Source of the DNA: Holophagaceae bacterium
Lineage (GTDB): Bacteria > Acidobacteriota > Holophagae > Holophagales > Holophagaceae
Reading direction: 5' to 3'
NCBI GenBank assembly: GCA_025353305.1
Contig: JANXQX010000291.1
Coordinates: 1 to 6,630 of the forward strand
Length of the DNA stretch: 6,630 nt
This document shows positions 1 through 6,630 of the stretch, piece after piece (the stretch's first letter is position 1; the number at the start of each line of letters is the position of its first letter). The notes beneath the pieces were generated by a model. That model did not search any database and was not told the origin of the DNA. It was given only the letters and a program-made list of their open reading frames with translations. The position numbers were made by a program, and so were the translations under genes.

Positions 1-1478
1 AACCCGCATCTTTCGCGGACCGTGAGGCCGGCCCGTTCGCATAGGAGCGTGAAGAGCCGAACGCGATGGGCACAATTTCCCGCGCGGGCTTCCAGGGCGA
101 AAAGACCCACGCTGAGGCTCTCCCGGAAGGCGATATGGTCCAGGATCCAGGCATAGACCCTTCCGGCCCTCTGCCGGGGGTCTCGAGTCGAAGCGCCACC
201 GCGAAAAATAGTAGCGATGATCGCGTCAAGCATTGCCCCGTGGCGAGCGCTGACCCTGGTGCACTGGGCGGGCGGCGCTGGTCCCGCAGGCCCACCCATG
301 CCTTCACGAACGCGACACCGGAATGAATACCCCATGCGAAGGGTCCCGCCACTAGATGCGGTGAGTGGGATATGGACGGAAGTGCGGGCTTCATCCATGA
401 AACGCTCGAATTCAGGGGGCTCGAAATCGAAGAGGTGGAGGTCCCGCTGCTCATCACATGCCACCGGGAGGGGAAGCGAAAGTATTGGATTCATGAGGCC
501 CCTGGCCACATCGGCGCCCACCTCGACTTCGTAACGACCCTCCAAGTCAATGGCCAGAGGCGGAGCCGAGGGCCCTTCCGCAAGTCTGGGTGGCGGAATG
601 CGGAGCACCAGATTCCGTGCGGTCATCGCCTCGAAATAGCCGGTGTTGGCGATCAGCCAATTGGCGGCATGGCTGCGCTCGAACCGGCGATCTCCTTTTG
701 GGCCGGAAACAAACAGACCGGCGTCCTCGGCGCCTTCCAATGCCCGGGTGATGACTTGGTGCGGCTGAAACGCGGGATCGGCCCGCTCGGCGAAGTAGTG
801 TCCAAGTTCCTCGGCGGAATGACGGCACTGGGCAGGGACTGGGCGGCCAAAAATCCGAGCAAACCTGGCAGGAAGATCTTCGTTCGAGTTGGGTAAGGGT
901 GTCTCAAGCCGGTCACAGGCCCAGTCCAGGACCCAAAAATACGGATGCCGGTAGAACAGGGCGAGCACGGTTTCAAAGTCCATAACGCCGGGGCTTACCG
1001 CCATTGACCTTGGCCATCCTGCGGGGTTCAAAGTCCGCGCCCCAGCTTCATGCAGGCGGAGTCCCAGCTCAAAATCTTCCACGCCGCCGGGAAGGTCGGA
1101 GAAGCCGTTCAGTTCTGCCAGGAACGTCCGGCGGATGGCGAAGGGCGGGCCCAGATCAGGCGCTCCAGATGGGACCAGGGCTGAGCCCGAGTAGATTAGG
1201 TCGAGTTCCGATGCCCCCGCGAAGGGTTCAAGCGGTGGGACCTTCGACCCCTCAGCCATGAACAGCACCCATTGCCCAAGCGCGCAGCGCCATACCTGGT
1301 TCTTTTCTTCTGCCAAGGAAGTGGCACTCGAAGAATTCCATGAGCAACGGAGCAACTCCCATGGCCAGTTGAACTCCGAAAGCCTGAATTCAGCCGAACC
1401 AAGTTCCGATGCGTCCCCATCCCCAGGGGGTAGAAGGATCACTGTGAGGCCCTTGCCGCGCTCCATCGGGTGGCTCAT
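1..1478 (-). CDS. GT2-like / transglutaminase-like fusion protein, partial at 3' end
   Basis: The frame starts at ATG 1478, sharing ATGA with the glycosyltransferase stop, and runs without a stop to the left edge: 492 residues seen, C-terminus missing. Upstream of the ATG there is only a weak ribosome site, so coupling probably drives translation; Met5 (1466) is an alternative start. Residues 11-165 resemble a shortened family-2 glycosyltransferase: LTVILLPP, GQWVLFMAEGSKVPP (68-82) where the DxD metal site would be, and FLAELNGFSD with GVEDFELGLRLHEAG (119-147), the conserved late GT2 motif. Here AEG replaces DxD, so catalysis is doubtful. Residues 166-300 are unrecognised. Residues 310-405 resemble the beta-sandwich preceding bacterial transglutaminase cores (RYEVEVG, LSLPLPVACDEQ). 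From about 433, RAGRVYAWILDHIAF and ARAGNCAHRVRLFTLLCERAGL match the transglutaminase core, with Cys469 as predicted nucleophile. The catalytic His and Asp would follow outside the window. A role on the NRPS product is inferred from position only. Confidence 0.85.
   Translation of the reverse strand, partial: MSHPMERGKGLTVILLPPGDGDASELGSAEFRLSEFNWPWELLRCSWNSSSATSLAEEKNQVWRCALGQWVLFMAEGSKVPPLEPFAGASELDLIYSGSALVPSGAPDLGPPFAIRRTFLAELNGFSDLPGGVEDFELGLRLHEAGARTLNPAGWPRSMAVSPGVMDFETVLALFYRHPYFWVLDWACDRLETPLPNSNEDLPARFARIFGRPVPAQCRHSAEELGHYFAERADPAFQPHQVITRALEGAEDAGLFVSGPKGDRRFERSHAANWLIANTGYFEAMTARNLVLRIPPPRLAEGPSAPPLAIDLEGRYEVEVGADVARGLMNPILSLPLPVACDEQRDLHLFDFEPPEFERFMDEARTSVHIPLTASSGGTLRMGYSFRCRVREGMGGPAGPAPPAQCTRVSARHGAMLDAIIATIFRGGASTRDPRQRAGRVYAWILDHIAFRESLSVGLFALEARAGNCAHRVRLFTLLCERAGLTVRERCG
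1475..1478 (-). promoter_or_regulatory. ATGA stop/start overlap coupling glycosyltransferase and fusion gene
   Basis: The glycosyltransferase stop TGA (1477-1475) and the next start ATG (1478-1476) share two bases. This four-base overlap is typical of translational coupling in operons. It fixes the start of the fusion gene, which otherwise has little ribosome-binding signal. Confidence 0.7.
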
Positions 1479-2674
1479 GGCCGCTGGACCGCGTGCTGGG
1501 TAGATGATCGCCCCGCCAGGGATTCGATCAGGTCGGCAGCCACGCCCAGCCCATTTTCTGCCTTGATGGCCTGGGCAACTTCGAGACAATTGGCCCGGAT
1601 CTGCGGAGATTCCCGAGCCGTCCGGATGGCTGCGGCCAGGCCCTCCGGTGTGAGTTCCCTTACTGGAATGCTCGCGCTTGCGAGGTGGCGCTCCCGGGCC
1701 AGGGCGCCCCATAGGAATTGATCGAGCCAATGGGGCACGAACACCATGGGCACACCCGCACGCATGGCGGCGGCGGTGGTTCCCGCCCCGCCGGCATGCA
1801 CCACGCAACTGGCCCGGGGGAATAGCCAAGCGTGAGGCACAAAGGCTGTGAACATCACGTTCGGCGGAGGGTTGCGGCTGTCCAGTCCGCTCCAACCGGC
1901 CTGGATCACTGCCCGCCCGCCTGCCTGCTCTACCGCCCGGATCAGCGTCCGGGAGATTGCCTCCGGGTCCCTGTGGGCGAGGCTGCCGAAGCCGAGGACC
2001 ACGGGCCCCTCACCCGCATTCATGAAAGCTTCAAGGCCCGGATCGGGGGTGGAAGGCTCATCCAGAAACCAGAAGCCGGTGACGTGGTTCTGGTGTGCCC
2101 ATGAAGCTGGGCGCGGGAAAAGGTGAGGGCTCACGGGCGTGAGCGCGAGCAAAGGGGAGATGCCATCCACGCCCAAGGGTTCGGCGAGGGGCCCTAGGCC
2201 GAAGGTGGCCCGCAGCGCATTGAACCCCGGCGCCGCGGCCGCGGACAATTTCGGTCGGCGGCTGCTGCCGAAGGGCGAAAAATGAACCGACACGAAGGGC
2301 AGGCCCAGCAATTCCGCCGTCACCTGCCCAGCGGTTTGATAGGGAATCGAGATCAAGGCATCGGCGTCCCGGGCTTCATCGAGCAGCGCATGGACCGAGA
2401 CTTCTGCGTCCCGCATCTGCACCATCATCGTGGCTTGAATCTGTTCGGTCAGTCCCTCCATTTCATAGGCCGATGAAAAAATTTTCCGGGTCTCCGCATC
2501 GTCCATCGCCTGGCCCAGGCTGCAGAATTCAAGCCCATGCAGCGCCGCCTGAGCAGCAAAATTCGGGGGTGCCGCAAGAACCGCCTGGTGTCCTCGCCGC
2601 CGCAACTCCACCCCAAGCGCCAGAAACGGTTGAACATCGCCGGTAGTGCCCAAGGTCGCCATGACAAGTTTCAT
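1475..2674 (-). CDS. family-1 (GT-B fold) glycosyltransferase, natural-product type
   Basis: This complete 399-residue cytoplasmic enzyme is predicted to move a sugar from a nucleotide-sugar donor to a small-molecule acceptor. The N-terminal acceptor half starts with strand KLVMATLG followed by GTTGDVQP (9-16); Asp13 sits where the glycopeptide and macrolide enzymes have a conserved, possibly catalytic, Asp. GHQAVLAAPPNF follows, as in this family. The C-terminal donor half has VVLGFGSL (225-232), FVPHAWLFP (278-286) and HAGGAGTTAAAMRAGVP (293-309), the diphosphate-binding signature, then HWLDQF (315-320) near the sugar site. Length fits the antibiotic and sterol glycosyltransferases, usually about 380-420 residues. 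There is no signal peptide or membrane segment. The gene lies 40 bases after the NRPS and shares ATGA with the next gene, so it is probably a tailoring enzyme for the NRPS product. Donor and acceptor cannot be read from the sequence. No sugar-biosynthesis genes are in view, so a common UDP-sugar is possible. Confidence 0.93.
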   Translation of the reverse strand: MKLVMATLGTTGDVQPFLALGVELRRRGHQAVLAAPPNFAAQAALHGLEFCSLGQAMDDAETRKIFSSAYEMEGLTEQIQATMMVQMRDAEVSVHALLDEARDADALISIPYQTAGQVTAELLGLPFVSVHFSPFGSSRRPKLSAAAAPGFNALRATFGLGPLAEPLGVDGISPLLALTPVSPHLFPRPASWAHQNHVTGFWFLDEPSTPDPGLEAFMNAGEGPVVLGFGSLAHRDPEAISRTLIRAVEQAGGRAVIQAGWSGLDSRNPPPNVMFTAFVPHAWLFPRASCVVHAGGAGTTAAAMRAGVPMVFVPHWLDQFLWGALARERHLASASIPVRELTPEGLAAAIRTARESPQIRANCLEVAQAIKAENGLGVAADLIESLAGRSSTQHAVQRP

Positions 2675-2718
2675 GCCCAGCCTGCTTGGTGTCTGATATG
2701 GATGTGATTAATGATCAT
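2671..2718 (-). CDS. possible 15-residue coupling microgene between NRPS and glycosyltransferase
   Basis: A 15-codon frame, MIINHIHIRHQAGWA, fills the spacer between the NRPS and the glycosyltransferase. Its ATG overlaps the NRPS stop as ATGA, and its TGA overlaps the glycosyltransferase ATG as ATGA. A purine-rich GAAGGA at 2725-2730 lies six bases before its ATG, inside the last NRPS codons, and is a good ribosome-binding match. If translated, it would let ribosomes pass from the NRPS to the glycosyltransferase by stop-start coupling. The peptide is Ile- and His-rich and I recognise no family. The spacer is short, so chance is a real alternative. The arrangement is seen directly; translation is inferred. 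Confidence 0.3.
   Translation of the reverse strand: MIINHIHIRHQAGWA
2681..2686 (-). promoter_or_regulatory. ribosome-binding site of the glycosyltransferase gene
   Basis: AGCAGG, one mismatch from AGGAGG, lies six bases upstream of the ATG at 2674. It supports that start, which also places the family's N-terminal Rossmann strand (KLVMATLG) right at the N-terminus. Confidence 0.5.
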
Positions 2719-5700
2719 TGAATTTCCTTCGAGTCGGAGGGCGAAGCCAGCTTCGCGTGGGCTTGGTTCAGGCATCTCTGCAACTGATCCCCCAAATCCG
2801 AGGCGTACGTGGCGATGCTGGATAGATGTCCGCCCCCAGCGGATATGAAGACCCTGTCAACGCCACCGAGACTGGCCCATGGTTCAACTGTCGAAGCGGG
2901 CTGGCCGCTGTTTCCCTCCGAATGGAAGATGGTCAAGGATCCCGGGTACGGGCGCGCGCGGTAGGTGGATATCGCCATGAAGAGGAGACTCAATGCAGTC
3001 TGCCGTCGCTGTTCATAGGGCAGGGCGCCCAGGTCGATTCGGTTCATTAGCGGAATGGGAACAGCAGGAGGCTCCTCCAGGTTCGGATCGGGAGGATCCA
3101 CCATCGCCAACAGATCCACCCGTTCTCCCACCACCCTCAGTTGCTGGGCCATTTCAAAAGCCTCCAGGGCGCCATTGCAATGGCCCCCCAACAGATAGGG
3201 GCCTCGTGGCTGTAGGCCTCGGATCAGCTTGAGGTGCTCCGCTGCCATCGTCTCGATGCGAGTAGGCGATGGCTGTCCGCTCAATCCGTAGGGATGGATG
3301 ACGTGGAACGGTTGATCAGCGTCAAGGCGCCCAGCCAGATTGCGGCAATACAAACCACCGCCGGTGAAGTCCCCGTGCAGAAAGAAGAACGGGCGCTTAC
3401 CCCTTCCGCCCCGGATCTCCACGAGGGGGGATTCCGGGAGCATGGAAGGGCCCTCCACCAGCAAACGGCTCAGTGATTGGATGGTGGTGTGGGAATAGAA
3501 ACTTGCGACGGGCAGTTTAAGCCCGAACACCTTCTCCAGGCGCGCCAGCATCGCGAGCGCGAGGAGGGAGTGTCCGCCCAGATCGAAAAAATCGTCCTGG
3601 ATGGCAATCGGCCGGATGTTGAGGAGCTCTTCCCAGATTTGAGCCATGAGGGACTGGGTGGGATCTTCAGGACCTTGGCGATGCCGGGGGCTGGGGACTG
3701 TAAAAGGGACGCTGCGCAACGCTTGTCGGTCGGGCTTCCCGTTTTTCATCGGCAGCGACTGGACCCTCCCGAAGGCTGCCGGCACCATGTAGGGCGGAAG
3801 TTTTTTCCTCAGGAAATCCACAAGACCCTCAATACTGAAGGGCTGCCCGGCTTCTTCTGAAGTTTCGAGATAGGCCACGATCCGTTTTTCTCCAGAGGGG
3901 TCTTCGCGTGCGTCCAGCACGGAACGGCGCACTCTGGGATACTGCGCCATAGCCGCCTCGATTTCCCCGAATTCGATGCGAAAGCCCCTGATCTTGACCT
4001 GATCATCCTTCCGCCCAATGAATTCGATGTTGCCGTCGGGCAGGTAGCGGGCGATATCGCCCGTCTTGTACAGGCGCCCGCCCGGAACCGCACCGAAGGG
4101 GTCCGGAATGAATTTTTCGGCCGTCAACTCTGGGTGATTCAAGTACCCCCGGCCCAGACCGATGCCGCCAACATGGAGTTCACCCGACACGCCGATGGGG
4201 ACGGGCCGGCCCCGGGGGTCGAGCAGGTAGACGCTGGTGTTGCCGATGGGGCGCCCGATGGGCACGGAACGCTGACCGGCGTCCAGGATCGCCGGGATCC
4301 GATAGCAGCACGAGAAAGTCGTGCATTCTGTGGGTCCGTAGCCATTGATGATCTGGGTGGCCGGCAGTTCCGCCAGGGCGCGGCGGATATGGCGGACCGA
4401 CAAGGCTTCACCGCCAACCAGCAGTTGGCCGACATTGACCAATATTTCCGGGCAGTGGTCGACGATGGAATTGAACAAACTCGAGGTCAGCCAAAGCGTG
4501 TTGATCTGATTGTGCTTCAGCACGCTTTGCAGGGTGGTGAACGACAGTTCCCGTTCGGGATAGAGCACGCACTGCCCGCCATGGAGCAGGGGCGCCCAGA
4601 TTTCAAAGGTGGAGGCATCGAAGGAGACGGGGGATGCCTGCAGTATTCGGGTAGTGGCATCGAGATGTGCGTAGCCTCCTCCCAGGATCAAGCGGACGAT
4701 GCCTCGATGCAAAATCTCAACGCCCTTGGGCCGGCCGGCCGAACCGGAGGTGTACATCGCATAGGCGACATCATCCAACCCAGCACGGATCGGGGGATTT
4801 GAAGTGCTTGCCCCAACCCCCGGCAGGCTGTCCAGGTCCAGACAGAACAACTTCGCATCGCACTCGGGGATGAAATCGATCAGAGGCTCCTGGGTCAGGA
4901 GGTATGCCAGGCCCGTGTCTCTGATGACAAAGGACAATTGTTCGTGGGGATGGGTGGTATTGAGCGGCACATAGGCCGCGCCGCACTTGAGGATCCCCAG
5001 GATCCCCACCACCAGTTCAAGGGACCTTTCCATGAGTATCCCAACCGGCATTCCCGGCCCCACACCACGGCCGATCAGAACATGGGCGACCTGGTTGGCC
5101 CTTTCATTCAGGGCCCGATAGGAGAGGCTCCGGTTCCCGAAGACCAGGGCTATCGATTCTGGGGAACGCTCGGCCTGTTCCTGGAACAGTTGCTGGACGC
5201 ATTTATCAGGTATCTCGATCTTTGTGTCATTCCATTCCACCAGGACCTGATGCTGTTCCACCTCGGTCATCAACGGCAGGTTCAGAATGCGCTGATCAGG
5301 GTCCGAAACAAACGCCTCAAGCACACGTTGGAAATGCGCCAGCATCCGCTGAATCGTGGCAGCCTCGAACAAGTCCGTGCTGTATTCCAGCTCTGCGTGG
5401 AGGCCGCCCTCCGACTCCCACATGGAGAGTCCCAGGTCGAATACCGAGTAACGCCGCTCTAGGCTTTCCGCGCTTTCGCGCAATCCCAGGAAGAATGTTC
5501 CGGGTTGGGGATCCTGCTGGAAAACGAATGCCACCTGAAACAACGGAGAGAAGCTCCGGCTCCGCGCAGGATTGAGCGCTTCAACCAGTTTATCGAAGGG
5601 CAGATCCTGATGTTCATAGGCGCCCAGCGCCACCGCGCGGACCCTGGCCAGCGCTTCCCGAAGCGTGGGGTTGCCTGACAGGTCGGTGCGAAGGGCCAGC

Positions 5701-6630
5701 ATGTTGACGAAAAAGCCGATGAGGGGTTCGACTTCGGTCCGCATCCGACCAGCTATAGGCGAACCCACGACGATATCTTCCTGCCCGCAGTACCTGGCGA
5801 GCAGCACCTGAAAACCCGACAGCAGTGTCATGAAAAGCGTTGAACCCTCGCGACGCGAGAGCGCGTCCAGATCCCTGTGGAGCGTTGGCGGCAGGGTGAT
5901 GCCTTCATGGCCACCACGATGGCTCTGGACTGCCGGCCGGGAGCGGTCCGTCGGCAGGTCCAGCAGTGGCGGCGCGTCCTTCAAATGCCGTATCCAATAA
6001 TTCAATTGCTCGTCGAGCAGATCTCCTTGGAGCTGGTTCCGTTGCCATAGTGTGAAATCCGCATACTGTACCGACAGCGCGGGAACCTCGGCCTCAACGC
6101 CTTGGCAATTGGCCCGGTAGAATTCCTTCAACTCCTTGAGCAAGGCCGCCATGGACCACCCATCGGAAATGATGTGGTGCATGCAAAGCAACAGCACATG
6201 CTCTTCAGGCGACAACCGGACCAGGGTCGAGCGCACAAGGGGACCCGCGGCCAGATCGAAAGGCCGGAAAGCACCTTCAGAGATCAGTTCCCTGGCCCTG
6301 CGATCTCGCTGTCCGGGTGGAACATGCCCGAGCTCCACCAGGGGCAGGTCGACCTCCAGCTGTGCCGCGATGAGTTGATGAGGCTGTCCATCAATCCACT
6401 TGAAAGTGGTCCGAAGGGATTCATGGCGCTGGACAACCCGTCTGAAGGCTTCTTGCAATGCGGGCAAGTGCAGAGAGCCGTTGAGCCGGAGCGCCATCGG
6501 GATGTTGTAGGCGGATGGCTCGGAAATGTATTGATCCAGGAACCACAGCCGTGTCTGGGCGTAGGAAGCCGGAAAAGCGAAGCTGTCCCCGGGTTGGGGA
6601 TCGGTGCCTGTGCGGGATTCGCCAGGATTG
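2715..6630 (-). CDS. NRPS termination module, C-A-T-TE, predicted valine-specific, partial at 5' end
   Basis: This is the final module of a cytoplasmic non-ribosomal peptide synthetase, with 1304 residues visible. The frame is open to the right edge, so the true start is outside; the first Met (6497) sits inside the condensation domain. Residues are numbered from the codon at 6629. Condensation domain (about 17-450): SYAQTRLWFL at 22-31, RHESLRTTF, the catalytic HHIISDGWS (His151, His152, Asp156), GFFVNML and HQDLPFD. The motif style suggests an LCL domain. Adenylation domain (about 470-970): YTSGSAGRPKG, NGYGPTE, YKTGD, QVKIRGFRIEFGEIE and NGKPDR. Aligned to GrsA, the specificity residues are Asp671, Ala672, Phe675, Trp713, Leu737, Gly739, Gly763, Thr771, Phe772 and Lys965, the valine type. 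Carrier domain: DDFFDLGGHSLL, phosphopantetheine site Ser1021. Thioesterase (about 1070-1295): GHCNG with Cys1151, likely Asp1178 and His1268. No epimerase is present, so an L-residue is expected. The domain calls are seen in the sequence; substrate and product are inferred. Confidence 0.97.
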   Translation of the reverse strand, partial: NPGESRTGTDPQPGDSFAFPASYAQTRLWFLDQYISEPSAYNIPMALRLNGSLHLPALQEAFRRVVQRHESLRTTFKWIDGQPHQLIAAQLEVDLPLVELGHVPPGQRDRRARELISEGAFRPFDLAAGPLVRSTLVRLSPEEHVLLLCMHHIISDGWSMAALLKELKEFYRANCQGVEAEVPALSVQYADFTLWQRNQLQGDLLDEQLNYWIRHLKDAPPLLDLPTDRSRPAVQSHRGGHEGITLPPTLHRDLDALSRREGSTLFMTLLSGFQVLLARYCGQEDIVVGSPIAGRMRTEVEPLIGFFVNMLALRTDLSGNPTLREALARVRAVALGAYEHQDLPFDKLVEALNPARSRSFSPLFQVAFVFQQDPQPGTFFLGLRESAESLERRYSVFDLGLSMWESEGGLHAELEYSTDLFEAATIQRMLAHFQRVLEAFVSDPDQRILNLPLMTEVEQHQVLVEWNDTKIEIPDKCVQQLFQEQAERSPESIALVFGNRSLSYRALNERANQVAHVLIGRGVGPGMPVGILMERSLELVVGILGILKCGAAYVPLNTTHPHEQLSFVIRDTGLAYLLTQEPLIDFIPECDAKLFCLDLDSLPGVGASTSNPPIRAGLDDVAYAMYTSGSAGRPKGVEILHRGIVRLILGGGYAHLDATTRILQASPVSFDASTFEIWAPLLHGGQCVLYPERELSFTTLQSVLKHNQINTLWLTSSLFNSIVDHCPEILVNVGQLLVGGEALSVRHIRRALAELPATQIINGYGPTECTTFSCCYRIPAILDAGQRSVPIGRPIGNTSVYLLDPRGRPVPIGVSGELHVGGIGLGRGYLNHPELTAEKFIPDPFGAVPGGRLYKTGDIARYLPDGNIEFIGRKDDQVKIRGFRIEFGEIEAAMAQYPRVRRSVLDAREDPSGEKRIVAYLETSEEAGQPFSIEGLVDFLRKKLPPYMVPAAFGRVQSLPMKNGKPDRQALRSVPFTVPSPRHRQGPEDPTQSLMAQIWEELLNIRPIAIQDDFFDLGGHSLLALAMLARLEKVFGLKLPVASFYSHTTIQSLSRLLVEGPSMLPESPLVEIRGGRGKRPFFFLHGDFTGGGLYCRNLAGRLDADQPFHVIHPYGLSGQPSPTRIETMAAEHLKLIRGLQPRGPYLLGGHCNGALEAFEMAQQLRVVGERVDLLAMVDPPDPNLEEPPAVPIPLMNRIDLGALPYEQRRQTALSLLFMAISTYRARPYPGSLTIFHSEGNSGQPASTVEPWASLGGVDRVFISAGGGHLSSIATYASDLGDQLQRCLNQAHAKLASPSDSKEIQ
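2725..2730 (-). promoter_or_regulatory. Shine-Dalgarno-like GAAGGA before the 15-codon frame
   Basis: GAAGGA lies within the Ser-Lys-Glu codons at the NRPS C-terminus, six bases from the ATG at 2718. It is a better match to the anti-Shine-Dalgarno sequence than the site before the glycosyltransferase. It could recruit ribosomes for reinitiation at the NRPS stop. Confidence 0.35.

Noticed and set aside
372..896. A 174-codon plus-strand open frame
   Set aside because: It lies opposite the GT2-like/transglutaminase gene, has no recognisable motif, and is the kind of antisense frame that GC-rich coding sequence often leaves open.
547..976. Short minus-strand frames with Met starts at 828 and 976
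   Set aside because: They are in the other two minus frames. The third frame stays open from 1478 to the edge and contains coherent domain motifs, so these are shadows.
1475..2674. Calling the glycosyltransferase a glycopeptide or sterol enzyme by name
   Set aside because: The motifs are shared across the whole family and do not reveal the acceptor, so a specific name or gene symbol is not justified.
2702..2716. Palindrome-like TGATCATTAATCA in the intergenic spacer as an operator or terminator
   Set aside because: Only four-base arms pair, there is no stable GC stem or T-run, and it lies inside an apparent operon.
4134..5462. Long plus-strand open frames (222 and 174 codons)
   Set aside because: Both are antisense to well-conserved NRPS motifs (adenylation domain and the end of the condensation domain) and their translations resemble no family.
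6495..6497. ATG at 6497 as the start of the NRPS
   Set aside because: The frame continues upstream with the first condensation motif (SYAQTRLWFL), so this Met is internal and the real start is outside the window.

Overview
The window is a compact piece of a GC-rich bacterial chromosome in which every supportable gene lies on the minus strand. It reads from right to left as one probable operon for a peptide natural product: the end of a non-ribosomal peptide synthetase (NRPS), a possible 15-codon microgene, a family-1 glycosyltransferase, and a large protein joining a glycosyltransferase-2-like domain to a transglutaminase-like domain. Both outer genes are cut by the window edges. There are no RNA genes, insertion sequences, CRISPR arrays or terminators that I can support, and the operon promoter must lie beyond the right edge.

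Right part (2715-6630): the last module of an NRPS, in the order condensation, adenylation, carrier, thioesterase. The frame is open to the right edge, and the condensation domain begins only about 20 residues inside it. The ten specificity residues of the adenylation domain read DAFWLGGTFK, essentially the valine code. The thioesterase carries GHCNG, with a cysteine nucleophile in place of serine.

Middle (1475-2718): a 40-base spacer separates the NRPS stop from the glycosyltransferase start. A tiny frame spans it exactly, with an ATGA start/stop overlap at each end. The glycosyltransferase is complete (399 residues) and resembles the enzymes that decorate antibiotics, macrolides and sterols.

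Left part (1-1478): the third gene overlaps the glycosyltransferase stop by ATGA and stays open to the left edge (492 residues seen). Its N-terminal third looks like a shortened GT2 fold with the DxD metal site lost. Its C-terminal part has the beta-sandwich and catalytic-cysteine segment of bacterial transglutaminase-like proteins. The His and Asp of that triad lie outside the window.

Working model (inference): the NRPS adds L-valine as the last residue and releases the chain, the family-1 enzyme glycosylates it, and the GT2-like/transglutaminase protein may make or break an amide bond on the product. The organism cannot be named. The base composition and multidomain NRPS would suit Acidobacteriota, Myxococcota or a GC-rich proteobacterium. 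The use of many A/T-ending codons argues against Streptomyces.
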